From Thiohalomonas denitrificans (lineage in GTDB: Bacteria > Pseudomonadota > Gammaproteobacteria > Thiohalomonadales > Thiohalomonadaceae): a stretch of 64,000 nt of DNA. The position numbers and the translations under genes are program-made. A model generated the notes under the pieces. The model made no database searches. It was not told the origin of the DNA and was given only the letters and a program-made list of their open reading frames with translations. This document shows, one piece after another, positions 53,292 through 61,944 of this stretch. Numbering within the stretch: the stretch's first letter is position 1; every line of letters begins with the position of its first letter. Location: the NCBI RefSeq assembly GCF_900102855.1, contig NZ_FMWD01000003.1, positions 156,140 to 220,139 of the forward strand, written 5' to 3'.

Positions 53292-53426
53292 ATGATCACC
53301 GTCGGAATCCTTACCGCCGTTCCCGCCATCCTGTTTGCACTGGTCAGTTTGGCCGCTGCAGCGCTCATCTATCCCTATGCCCGCTGCTTCTTGAAGCGCG
53401 GCATCGGCGGTGACTGCCATACCTGA
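53292..53426 (+). CDS. 44-residue single-pass membrane protein
   Basis: A short open frame with a strong GAGGAG site seven bases before its ATG. The product starts MITVGILTAVPAILFALVSL and continues with a hydrophobic stretch to about residue 28, then YPYARCFLKRGIGGDCHT. That is one membrane helix with a basic, two-cysteine tail that would face the cytoplasm by the positive-inside rule. It lies in the gap between the cmoB start and the ppsA hairpin, with a perfect FNR box upstream. I do not recognise the family. Confidence 0.55.
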   Translation: MITVGILTAVPAILFALVSLAAAALIYPYARCFLKRGIGGDCHT

Positions 53427-53445
53427 TTGGCAGAGATATACAGTG

Positions 53446-53481
53446 GCCTGTCGGACTTGCTTTTTGCGCAGTCCGACAGGC
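53446..53481. terminator. Bidirectional hairpin between the small membrane gene and ppsA
   Basis: GCCTGTCGGACT at 53446-53457 pairs perfectly with AGTCCGACAGGC at 53470-53481, with five T in the 12-base loop. It lies between two converging genes, so it can end both. The arm is related to the hairpin after trmJ. Confidence 0.6.
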
Positions 53482-53491
53482 TCCTGGTTGC

Positions 53492-55867
53492 CTATTGCTG
53501 TCCTCGTTCCGTGGCGGCGACCTGCTCCTTGACGCGAATGAAGCTGTCCGGGTTGACCGAGATCGAATCGATCCCGGATTCCACCAGGAACCGGGCGAAT
53601 TCGGGGTGATCACTGGGCGCCTGCCCGCACAGGCCGACCTTGCAATCGTGTCGATGGGCACGTTCGATGACCTGACTGATCAGTACCTTGACCGCCTCAT
53701 CCTGTTCATCGAACAGGCCGGATAGCCGGTCGGAATCCCGGTCGACACCAAGCGTGAGCTGGGTAAGGTCATTGCTGCCGATGGAGAAGCCGTCGAAACG
53801 CTGGGCAAACTGTTCGGCCAGGATCACATTGGAGGGGATCTCGCACATTACATAGATCGCGAGACCTGACTGGCCTCGTACCAGGCCGTGTCCGGCCATG
53901 CTCTCCAGCACCCGATCGGCCTCCTTCAAGGTCCTGCAGAACGGGATCATCACCAAAATGTTCGACAGGCCCAGTTCTTCCCGGGCCATTTTGATGGCGC
54001 GGCACTCCAGTGCGAAGCCCTTCTCGTAGCCTTCGTGGTAATAGCGGCTGGCGCCCCGCCAGCCGAGCATGGGATTCTCCTCTTTGGGCTCAAAGGCCCT
54101 TCCCCCCAGCAATTCCGCGTACTCGTTGGTCTTGAAATCGCTCATGCGGACGATCACCGGATTCGGCCAGCGCGAAGCGGCGATCATGCTGATCCCTCGT
54201 GCCAGGGTCTCGACGAAGTAGTCGGTAGGTTCGTCGAAGGCGCGAGTCAATTCGGCGATCTTCTGTCGGTCCGAATCGTCCGCCACCCGATTGGGTTCGA
54301 CCAATGCCATCGGATGGACTTTGATCAGGTTGTTGATGATGAATTCCATGCGTGCAAGGCCCACCCCGTCGGCAGGTAACCGCCACCACTGGAGAGCCGC
54401 AGAGGGATTGGCCAGATTCAGCATCACCGCGGTTTTGGTCTCGGGAACGTTTTCCAGTGCAAGGTCACGAGCCTCGAAATCGACCGTTCCTTCGTAGATG
54501 AAACCTTCATCCCCCTCGGCACAGGAGACGGTCACTTCCTGCCCCGACTTCAGTACCGAGGACGCATTTCCGGTCCCTACCACCGCGGGCACGCCCAGCT
54601 CCCGACTGACGATGGCGGCATGGGAGGTGCGCCCGCCGTGATCGGTGACAATCGCCGCGGCCTTTTTCATGACCGGAACCCAATCGGGGTCGGTCATGGG
54701 TGTGACGAGAATCGCCCCATCTTCAAACTGGCCAATCTCATCGGGACTGGCGAGCTGGCAAACCTTTCCCGAGGCAATCGCATCACCGACCGAGAGTCCG
54801 CGCACCAGCTCCTTGCCTTTGTTTTTCAGCGTATAGCTCTTTAGCATTTGGGTGCCGCGTTGCGACTGGACAGTTTCGGGACGCGCCTGAACCACCCAGA
54901 GCTTCCCTGTCTCCCCGTCTTTGGCCCATTCGATATCCATAGGACGATCATAATGGCGCTCGATGATCACCGCCCACTGTGCCAGCTGCATGGCCTCTGT
55001 ATCCGTGAGCACGAACGCGTTGCGCTCACTTTCGTCGGTAGGTATTTTCCGGGTGGGCTCATCCCCGCCTCCGGCGTAGATCATCTTGTTGCTCTTGTTG
55101 CCGAGTCGCCGTTCCAGTACCGGCCGGAATTGTGGCTGATCCAGCAGGGGTTTGAAGACCCGGTACTCATCGGGATCGACCGAACCCTGAACCACCAGCT
55201 CGCCCAGCCCCCAGGAGGCATTAATCAGTACCGCCTCGGAGAAGCCGGTTTCGGTATCAATGGAGAACATGACACCGGCGCCTCCGAGGTCGGAACGGAC
55301 CATGTGCTGAATGCCAATCGAGAGGGCAACTTCGAGATGGTCGAAGCCCTGGTTTTCGCGATAGCTGATGGCGCGAGCGGTGAACAGCGAGGCGTAGCAT
55401 TTCCGGCAGGCATCCAGCAGCGCCTCTTCACCGCGGATATTCAGGAAGCTCTCCTGCTGGCCGGCGAACGAGGCGGCTGGGAGATCTTCGGCTGTCGCAC
55501 TCGAACGCACCGCAACCGAGATCTCTTCACCATCGCCCAATTGCCGGTAACCCTCCCGGATCTCCTGTTCCAGGCGCGGCGGAAATTTCGCCTTGTCGAA
55601 CATGTGTCGAATTTTTTTTCCGGACTCCGACAGGTTGTCGCTGTTTCTGGCGCCGACCACATCGGCTATTGCACCGTCCAGATGGTTGTGTCGAAGAAAC
55701 TCGCGATAGGCATGAGCCGTTGTGGCGAATCCGTCGGGGACGGTAATGCCGGTTTCCTTGAGAGAGGCGATCATCTCTCCAAGTGAAGCGTTCTTGCCAC
55801 CGACGATGGCAGTGTCGGTGGAGCGCAACTCGGAAAACGGCAGCGTCAGGGCATTTTCGTCAGCCAT
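53492..55867 (-). CDS. ppsA: Phosphoenolpyruvate synthase
   Basis: A 791-residue gluconeogenic enzyme that makes PEP from pyruvate and ATP. The N-terminal ATP-grasp part has DTAIVGGKNASLGEMIASL and VRSSATAEDLPAASFAGQQE. The swivelling domain has the phospho-histidine in GGRTSHAAIVSRELGVPAVV. The C-terminal PEP/pyruvate domain has SIGSNDLTQLTLGVDRD and VGLCGQAPSDHPEFARFLVE. The ATG at 55867 follows AAGGAG; the frame opens earlier at 55912. The regulator gene ppsR is not adjacent. Confidence 0.96.
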   Translation of the reverse strand: MADENALTLPFSELRSTDTAIVGGKNASLGEMIASLKETGITVPDGFATTAHAYREFLRHNHLDGAIADVVGARNSDNLSESGKKIRHMFDKAKFPPRLEQEIREGYRQLGDGEEISVAVRSSATAEDLPAASFAGQQESFLNIRGEEALLDACRKCYASLFTARAISYRENQGFDHLEVALSIGIQHMVRSDLGGAGVMFSIDTETGFSEAVLINASWGLGELVVQGSVDPDEYRVFKPLLDQPQFRPVLERRLGNKSNKMIYAGGGDEPTRKIPTDESERNAFVLTDTEAMQLAQWAVIIERHYDRPMDIEWAKDGETGKLWVVQARPETVQSQRGTQMLKSYTLKNKGKELVRGLSVGDAIASGKVCQLASPDEIGQFEDGAILVTPMTDPDWVPVMKKAAAIVTDHGGRTSHAAIVSRELGVPAVVGTGNASSVLKSGQEVTVSCAEGDEGFIYEGTVDFEARDLALENVPETKTAVMLNLANPSAALQWWRLPADGVGLARMEFIINNLIKVHPMALVEPNRVADDSDRQKIAELTRAFDEPTDYFVETLARGISMIAASRWPNPVIVRMSDFKTNEYAELLGGRAFEPKEENPMLGWRGASRYYHEGYEKGFALECRAIKMAREELGLSNILVMIPFCRTLKEADRVLESMAGHGLVRGQSGLAIYVMCEIPSNVILAEQFAQRFDGFSIGSNDLTQLTLGVDRDSDRLSGLFDEQDEAVKVLISQVIERAHRHDCKVGLCGQAPSDHPEFARFLVESGIDSISVNPDSFIRVKEQVAATERGQQ

Positions 55868-55966
55868 GTTGATCTCCTTGGTTCTTTCGTGAGCCAGGGC
55901 GTTCGGCCCCACCGGACCGGCAGGACGGTGCGGTACCTCTATCCATCGCCGCGGATGCTGGACAGC

Positions 55967-57115
55967 TCAGGCCCGCCACTGTTCGGAAGCATCTGAATCC
56001 ATGGTCACTCGGCGCCGCAGATCGGCGAGCGAAAGAGTGCCGCGCAAGATGCCGTGTTCGACAATCATCAGCAGTTGATCACCGCGGCGGCTCATCGCCG
56101 ACAGGGCGCTCTCCGCATCGGAATCCGGTGTCAGTGAATCCTCCACCGGACAGCCGTGGGCGTAGTCCATCACCGTGTGTTCATTCCATTCCGACCGCGG
56201 GACCCGTTTAGCGAGATTCGCATCGACACAACCCACCAGGCGATCCTCTTCGACCACCGGAAACATCGTGTGTGGATAGCCCTGTGAAAAACGGTTCACA
56301 AGATCGGAAAGAGAGGTGTTCGACGGAACCCGGACCGGATAGCGATCCATCAGGGACTGTACCGGTACACCTTTGAGGCGCTCCTTGATTTTCATCTGGC
56401 GATAGCTGCCGTAAGCAGCTGTTCTCAGGAACAGTCCAATGAGAATCCACCAGACGCCTCCTACCGGGTTGCCGTTGAATAACGCCCAGATTCCCAATGC
56501 CACCAGCACCCATCCAAAGCCCGCTCCAATCTGTACTGCAACGCGGGTAGCCCAATCCAGATCCTTGCGTATCCCCCACAGAATGGAGCGCAGGATCCGT
56601 CCCCCGTCGAGGGGGAAGGCCGGTATGACGTTGAACGCGGCCAGCAAAAAGTTCAAATAGGCGAGATAGAGGATTACACCGGCAACCGTTGGTGGCAGGC
56701 TCATGGCGCCGCTGAATGTATAGAGCTGGAAAAAGCCCCACGCCAACATAGCACTGGCAATCGGACCGGCCACCGCCATCATGAATTCCGCTTTCGCACT
56801 CGGTGGTTCATCCTCCATCTCCGCTACACCGCCAAAGATGAACAGGGTGATGCCGTCGATGGGCATTCCATAACGGCGTGCCACGATCGAGTGAGAGAAT
56901 TCGTGCAGAACGATGGAGACCAGCAGGCCGACGACACCGGCGACTGCCATGCTCCAGTACTGTGTCAGGGTCAGTTCGGGAACCAGGAAAGGAAACAGAC
57001 CGTAGGCGAGAGACCATGCGACGAGCAGACCTAGAAAAAGCCAGCTCAGGTCGATACGTACTTCGAAACCGAGCAGTCGAAACAGCTTGATACGTTTCCC
57101 GAACATTGGCCTCAT
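55967..57115 (-). CDS. Site-2-type membrane metalloprotease with CBS domains
   Basis: A 382-residue S2P/M50-family protease. The zinc-binding motif HEFSH lies in the second membrane segment (SIVLHEFSHSIVARRYGM). The second site is NVIPAFPLDGGRI, where the family usually has the NPxPxLDG pattern. Membrane segments span about residues 15-235. The C-terminal half carries two CBS modules, from SLMDRYPVRVPSNTSLSDLV to RGTLSLADLRRRV, which could sense adenine nucleotides. A start nine bases downstream (57106) is equally likely. Such proteins cleave membrane-bound substrates; the target is unknown. Confidence 0.88.
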   Translation of the reverse strand: MRPMFGKRIKLFRLLGFEVRIDLSWLFLGLLVAWSLAYGLFPFLVPELTLTQYWSMAVAGVVGLLVSIVLHEFSHSIVARRYGMPIDGITLFIFGGVAEMEDEPPSAKAEFMMAVAGPIASAMLAWGFFQLYTFSGAMSLPPTVAGVILYLAYLNFLLAAFNVIPAFPLDGGRILRSILWGIRKDLDWATRVAVQIGAGFGWVLVALGIWALFNGNPVGGVWWILIGLFLRTAAYGSYRQMKIKERLKGVPVQSLMDRYPVRVPSNTSLSDLVNRFSQGYPHTMFPVVEEDRLVGCVDANLAKRVPRSEWNEHTVMDYAHGCPVEDSLTPDSDAESALSAMSRRGDQLLMIVEHGILRGTLSLADLRRRVTMDSDASEQWRA

Positions 57116-57228
57116 CCTGTGCGGCTATGAGCCCCCGGCTCTTATCGCAGAGTGTAGTGGAGTCCTCGAACCGGCAAGTTCCGCTTTTACTGATATCTTT
57201 AGGGGAGGAGCGTCTAAGGAGCAGGGCT

Positions 57229-57690
57229 TTGAACCCATTTGGTGGAGCCATTAACGGGTTCGCTGTAGCGTATCTGGCTTTCTGGTTGATTGTGGCGTGG
57301 TTTAGCGCCTATGCCAAACATACTCGGGAGACAGCACGAATACTGGATTATAAGCTGAGCCCTGAGCTACCGAAAGGTGTCAGTCTGCATCTGCGGGCAC
57401 CCTGGTATGCCCGCTTGGGCATTGTCGAAAACATCCTCACTGTGAGCGTCCTCGGCTACGGTCTGGCGGTTCTTGACTGGCGATGGGTTCTGGGTGGTTT
57501 CGGGTTCTTCCTTTTGATTCTGCTTCCGGCTGCCACACAGCTGCTGACGCCGCACCCGGGCTCCTGGCATTACGTGAAGATCCTGCGGCAGGGATTGCGG
57601 AACCAAATGGCGGAGAGCGAGCAGAAAGGCGACCAGGAGCGGGCGCAAGTCTACCGCATTGCATTGCAGCGTATCGATCAGGGGCTTTGA
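57229..57690 (+). CDS. Small membrane protein of unknown function
   Basis: A 153-residue protein. The start is a TTG at 57229 with AAGGAG about eight bases upstream; the open frame begins earlier, at 57106, without a site. It has an N-terminal helix (FAVAYLAFWLIVAWFSAY), a soluble stretch about residues 28-70, and two closely spaced helices around LTVSVLGYGLAVLDWRWVLGGFGFFLLILL. The C-terminus is charged and helical (RNQMAESEQKGDQERAQVYR). I do not recognise a family. The next gene starts 17 bases after it. Confidence 0.65.
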   Translation: MNPFGGAINGFAVAYLAFWLIVAWFSAYAKHTRETARILDYKLSPELPKGVSLHLRAPWYARLGIVENILTVSVLGYGLAVLDWRWVLGGFGFFLLILLPAATQLLTPHPGSWHYVKILRQGLRNQMAESEQKGDQERAQVYRIALQRIDQGL

Positions 57691-57706
57691 AAGCCGGGAG
57701 GAGTTT

Positions 57707-58036
57707 ATGCGAAGGCAAGATCCCGAAAACCGGGTGTTCTGGGGTGGACAGGGGTCGCTTGATTCGGCGGTTGAATTGTTCAGGGAAAAAGGCCATGTCG
57801 AGATAGAGATGCCGGCAGAATTGCACCATGCAGTATTTTCGCACCTCTCTTCCGGCGCACGGGAGACGCAGGTGGAGCAGATCGATCAGCAGGGCGATGC
57901 GGAGCTGCTCGAACAGATTGCTGAAATCGGACAACTGGCCGACTTGCGGGTCTTTCTGCCTCTTGCGCGCGAGCGTCACGCCAGGGTTTCGATCCAGAGT
58001 CCGGCGCCACATCTCACGATTCAGGCAGAGGACTGA
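57707..58036 (+). CDS. Hypothetical cytoplasmic protein
   Basis: A 109-residue soluble protein with a good GGGAGGAG site three bases before the ATG. It is acidic and partly helical (LLEQIAEIGQLADLRVFLPL) and has no membrane segment or known motif. It follows the small membrane protein gene closely, suggesting a two-gene unit. The ATG at 57707 is preferred to an in-frame one at 57659, which would overlap the upstream gene. Function not recognised. Confidence 0.6.
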   Translation: MRRQDPENRVFWGGQGSLDSAVELFREKGHVEIEMPAELHHAVFSHLSSGARETQVEQIDQQGDAELLEQIAEIGQLADLRVFLPLARERHARVSIQSPAPHLTIQAED

Positions 58037-58165
58037 TAGCGCAGATTATGCCTGGCGTCGGCTGAAGGCCGGGCTACGTTGGTGGAGCAGATGAAGCCCT
58101 GTCATCCCGTCCTATCGTTTTTCCCCTGTCAGCCATTCAAGATCGTCTTGCGGTGGTGATTGCCG

Positions 58166-59884
58166 ATGCGTGAGAACCGGGAAATTGCTCACACCTTTGA
58201 TACCCTGGCTGACCTTCTGGAGATTGAAGGTGCCAATCCGTTCCGGGTACGGGCCTATCGCAATGCCGCGCGCGTAGTCGACAGTATCTCCCAGAACGTG
58301 GCGATGATGGTTCGGGAGGGGCGTGATCTTTCGCAGTATCCCGGTATCGGCAAGGACCTGGCCGGAAAGATTCGGACTGTCAGCGAAACCGGGACGCTCC
58401 CCCTGCTCGAGGAGGTGGAGAAGCGGGTCCCCCGGGCGTTGAGTGAACTGACGCAAATCGAGGGCCTCGGCCCACGACGGGTCAAGGCCCTCCATGAATC
58501 CCTTCAGGTCAACAGCCTCGAAGACCTGGAGAAGGCTGTCGATCAGGGGAGAGTGCGCGAACTTCCGGGCTTCGGTGCACGGACCGAGGAGCTGGTCCGC
58601 AATGGCCTGAAGCGGCTTCGTGGCACCCAGGGGCGAACCCTGATTGCCGATGCCGAAGAGACCGCAGTACATCTGGAGCGTTTCCTGTCCGGCCTGCAAG
58701 GCGTAAAGCAGGTGACCGTGGCCGGCAGTTATCGCCGCCGCCGGGAGACGGTCGGTGACCTGGACGTACTGGTAACCTGTCGTCCGGGAGTACCCGTCGG
58801 GAAGTGGTTTACATCTTTCGAGTCGGTCGAGACGATCCTCTCGCAGGGGGAAACCCGTTCTTCGGTGCGCCTGCGCAGCGGGCTACAGGTGGACCTGCGT
58901 GTGGTTCCCGAGATCAGTTACGGTGCTGCGCTGCACTACTTTACCGGATCCAAGGCGCACAATATTGCGATAAGGAAGCTGGGGATGGCGCGCGGCCTCA
59001 GGATCAACGAGTACGGTGTATTCAGCGGCGATCAGCGGATCGCCGGGCGAACCGAGGCCGAGGTATTCGCTGCGGTCGACTTGCCATTTATCGAGCCGGA
59101 ACTGAGAGAGGATCGGGGCGAGGTCGATGCCGCCAGAAACGGGCGGCTTCCGGAGCTGATTCGGATCGAGGACATCCGGGGGGATTTGCATGCCCATACC
59201 AACGCCACGGATGGACGTAGTGGTCTTGAATCGATGGTTGATGCGGCCCGGGAGCGAGGATACGAATACCTCGCGATCACCGATCACTCCCAGGCGGTGA
59301 CCGTCGCAAAAGGTCTGGACGTTGAACGGTTACGGAAGCAGTTGCAGGCCATCGATCGGCTTCAGGAGCAGTATGACGACATCCGGATCCTCAAGGGGAG
59401 CGAAGTGGATATTCTGGAGGATGGACGTCTCGATCTGCCGGATGAGATTCTTCGCGAACTGGATATTACAGTCTGTTCGGTACACTCCCGCTTCAATCTC
59501 CCCGAGGCGCAACAGACTGAACGAATCCTGCGCGCGATGGACAATCCGCACTTTCGCATCCTGGGCCATCCGAGCGGGCGCCTCCTGAATAAACGGGATC
59601 CGTATCCAATGGACCTGGAACGCATCATCACAGGCGCCGTCGAACGCGGCCGCTTCCTGGAGGTAAATGCCCAGCCCGATCGGCTGGACCTGACCGACAC
59701 TGCCTGCCAATTGGCAAAGGAGAAAGGCGCGAAACTGGCCATTTCCACCGATGCCCACTCTGATTCGGGACTTGCGGGAATTCGTTTCGGGATCGGCCAG
59801 GCACGCCGCGGCTGGCTGGAAAAGCAGGACGTGATCAACACCCGGCCGCTGCCGGAATTGTTGAAATTGCTACGTAATACCTGA
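58166..59884 (+). CDS. polX: DNA polymerase/3'-5' exonuclease PolX
   Basis: A 572-residue repair enzyme with two catalytic parts. The N-terminal X-family polymerase has the helix-hairpin-helix stretches QYPGIGKDLAGKI and IEGLGPRRVKAL and the catalytic aspartates in RRRRETVGDLDVLVTC, plus LQVDLRVV. The C-terminal PHP domain has GDLHAHTNATDGRSGLESMV, YLAITDHSQAVTVAKGLD and ISTDAHSDSGLAGIRFG, with the metal-binding His and Asp residues of a PHP exonuclease. It probably acts in base-excision and gap-filling repair. A TTG start two codons upstream is possible. Confidence 0.93.
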   Translation: MRENREIAHTFDTLADLLEIEGANPFRVRAYRNAARVVDSISQNVAMMVREGRDLSQYPGIGKDLAGKIRTVSETGTLPLLEEVEKRVPRALSELTQIEGLGPRRVKALHESLQVNSLEDLEKAVDQGRVRELPGFGARTEELVRNGLKRLRGTQGRTLIADAEETAVHLERFLSGLQGVKQVTVAGSYRRRRETVGDLDVLVTCRPGVPVGKWFTSFESVETILSQGETRSSVRLRSGLQVDLRVVPEISYGAALHYFTGSKAHNIAIRKLGMARGLRINEYGVFSGDQRIAGRTEAEVFAAVDLPFIEPELREDRGEVDAARNGRLPELIRIEDIRGDLHAHTNATDGRSGLESMVDAARERGYEYLAITDHSQAVTVAKGLDVERLRKQLQAIDRLQEQYDDIRILKGSEVDILEDGRLDLPDEILRELDITVCSVHSRFNLPEAQQTERILRAMDNPHFRILGHPSGRLLNKRDPYPMDLERIITGAVERGRFLEVNAQPDRLDLTDTACQLAKEKGAKLAISTDAHSDSGLAGIRFGIGQARRGWLEKQDVINTRPLPELLKLLRNT

Positions 59885-59895
59885 AACGTTAAAGC

Positions 59896-61809
59896 CTATG
59901 CCGCCTTTTCCGCATCCTTGAACAACTGATTCACCTGGGAGGCCTCGATGGTTTCATGTTCGAGGAGCGCCCTGGCGAGGGCGTCGAGTTTGTGGCGATT
60001 GTCCCTGAGTGTCGCCGTCGCATACTTCTCGAATTCCTCCAGGATCTTGCGGATCTCCTTGTCGATGATCTGCGCGGTCTGTTCCGAGAAGTCCGGCGGC
60101 TGTGCCATTTCCCTTCCGAGAAAGACGTGCTCCTCGCCTCTTGGAAAGGAAGCCGGGCCGATGACCTCGCTCATGCCCCACTGGGAGACCATGCGGCGCA
60201 CCAGGCGGGTGGCCTGTGCAAGGTCCGCCTCGGCGCCGGAAGTTACCTCCCCGAATACGGTCTTTTCTGCCACCCGGCCGCCCAGCATTACGGCGACCCG
60301 GTCCTTCAGGTAACTGAACTTGACGTTGTGGCGCTCTTCTTCGGGTAGTTGTTCGGTGGCACCCAGCGCCCGTCCGCGGGGAATGATGGTCACCTTGTCC
60401 AGTGGGTCGGCTTCGGGTAATTCCCAGGCGAGAACCGCATGGCCGGCCTCGTGATAGGCGACCAGTTTGCGTTCATTCTCGTTGAGCAACCCTTCGCGCT
60501 CCTCGCCCAGTATGATCTTGTCGCGAGCACGATTGATATGGGCCATCGATACCGTTTCACTCCCGTCACGCCCGGCGAGCAGGGCGGCTTCGTTGACCAG
60601 GTTTTCCAGGTCGGCTCCGGAAAAACCCACTGTGCGCTGGGCAATCACATCCAAATTGACATCCTCATCCAGCGGCATCTTTCGGGTGTGTACACTGAGG
60701 ACCTGCTTTCGCGCCTCTTTGCGTGGCAGATCGAGAACGACCTTGCGATCGAAGCGGCCGGGGCGCAGCAGAGCCCGGTCCAGTACGTCCGGGCGATTGG
60801 TGGCTGCCAGCACCACCACCTGTTCATGGGGTTGAAAACCATCCATTTCGGCCAGGATCTGGTTCAGGGTCTGTTCACGCTCATCATGCCCGCCGCCCAC
60901 GCCGGTGCCACGGGAGCGACCCACGGAATCCAACTCGTCGATAAAGATGATGGAGGGCGCCTCTTGTTTGGCGTCCTTGAACATATCCCGTACCCGGGCG
61001 GCACCGACCCCGACGAACATCTCGATGAACTCCGAGGCGCTGATACTGTAAAACGGCGCACCGGCTTCACCGGCGACCGCTTTGGCCAGCAGGGTCTTTC
61101 CCGTACCGGGTGGACCCATCAACAGGATTCCCTTGGGGATCTTGGCCCCCAGTCGACGATAACGGGCCGGGTCCCGCAGATACTCGATGATCTCCCGCAG
61201 ATCCATCTTGGCGTTTTCGAGTCCCGCTACATCGTCGAAGCGCACGTGCGTTGCACCCTCGCGGAACCGGCGGGCCTTGGACTTGCCGAAGCTGAACATG
61301 CCATCACGGCCGCCGGCCCCTCCCATGCGTTCTTGCATACGGGTCCAGCCCCACCAGAACAAGGCAATGATCAGGATCCAGGGGAGTATCCCGATGAGGG
61401 CCGACGCCCACCAGGGGGTTTCGGCGCTCTCGGCGTGAACGGTGACGTTGTTTTGCTCCAGTAGCGGGATCAGGTCGGGGTCTTCGACCGAGGGGATCGT
61501 GGTGGTGAATCCCCCAGGCTCTTCCGGCTGGGGCGCCGGTTCCTGTTCCTCGTCTGCCGGTTGTTCGGGCTGTGCATAGTGGCCGCGGATATCCTGGCCT
61601 TCGATGGTGACTTCGGTGACGCGTCCCTCACGTACCGCTTCCTTGAATTCCGTGTAGGCAAGCGACTCGGTAGTTACGGGGCCCGTGGTGGTATTGGCCC
61701 AGTACAGAAAAAGTGTGGTCACCACCAGGATCCAGAGGAGATAGCGCCAGTAAAAACTGCGACTCGATTCGGCCCCGGGACCGTGCTGCGGCCTGTTTGG
61801 CTTTTCCAT
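59896..61809 (-). CDS. ftsH: ATP-dependent zinc metalloprotease FtsH (paralogue)
   Basis: A 637-residue membrane AAA+ protease. One N-terminal helix ([15 protein letters not shown]), a periplasmic domain, and a second helix ([15 protein letters not shown]) precede the AAA+ core with Walker A GPPGTGKT at 232-239 and Walker [13 protein letters not shown]. The protease domain has HEAGH at 453-457. The periplasmic part contains an unusual acidic, proline-rich segment ([20 protein letters not shown]). The gene is not beside rlmE and folP, where the housekeeping ftsH usually lies, so this may be a second copy. It degrades membrane and regulatory proteins. Confidence 0.92.
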   Translation of the reverse strand: MEKPNRPQHGPGAESSRSFYWRYLLWILVVTTLFLYWANTTTGPVTTESLAYTEFKEAVREGRVTEVTIEGQDIRGHYAQPEQPADEEQEPAPQPEEPGGFTTTIPSVEDPDLIPLLEQNNVTVHAESAETPWWASALIGILPWILIIALFWWGWTRMQERMGGAGGRDGMFSFGKSKARRFREGATHVRFDDVAGLENAKMDLREIIEYLRDPARYRRLGAKIPKGILLMGPPGTGKTLLAKAVAGEAGAPFYSISASEFIEMFVGVGAARVRDMFKDAKQEAPSIIFIDELDSVGRSRGTGVGGGHDEREQTLNQILAEMDGFQPHEQVVVLAATNRPDVLDRALLRPGRFDRKVVLDLPRKEARKQVLSVHTRKMPLDEDVNLDVIAQRTVGFSGADLENLVNEAALLAGRDGSETVSMAHINRARDKIILGEEREGLLNENERKLVAYHEAGHAVLAWELPEADPLDKVTIIPRGRALGATEQLPEEERHNVKFSYLKDRVAVMLGGRVAEKTVFGEVTSGAEADLAQATRLVRRMVSQWGMSEVIGPASFPRGEEHVFLGREMAQPPDFSEQTAQIIDKEIRKILEEFEKYATATLRDNRHKLDALARALLEHETIEASQVNQLFKDAEKAA

Positions 61810-61944
61810 GATGAAGTCTGCCCCCTTGGGTCAACGGTGACGACGGGTAGCCCAGCCATTCGCTGGCCGTAATTATAGCCGCTGACTTTCACAGCGCTGT
61901 CTCTGCAAGCGTTTGAAAAAAGCCGGATTTGCTACCCTTGAGAG

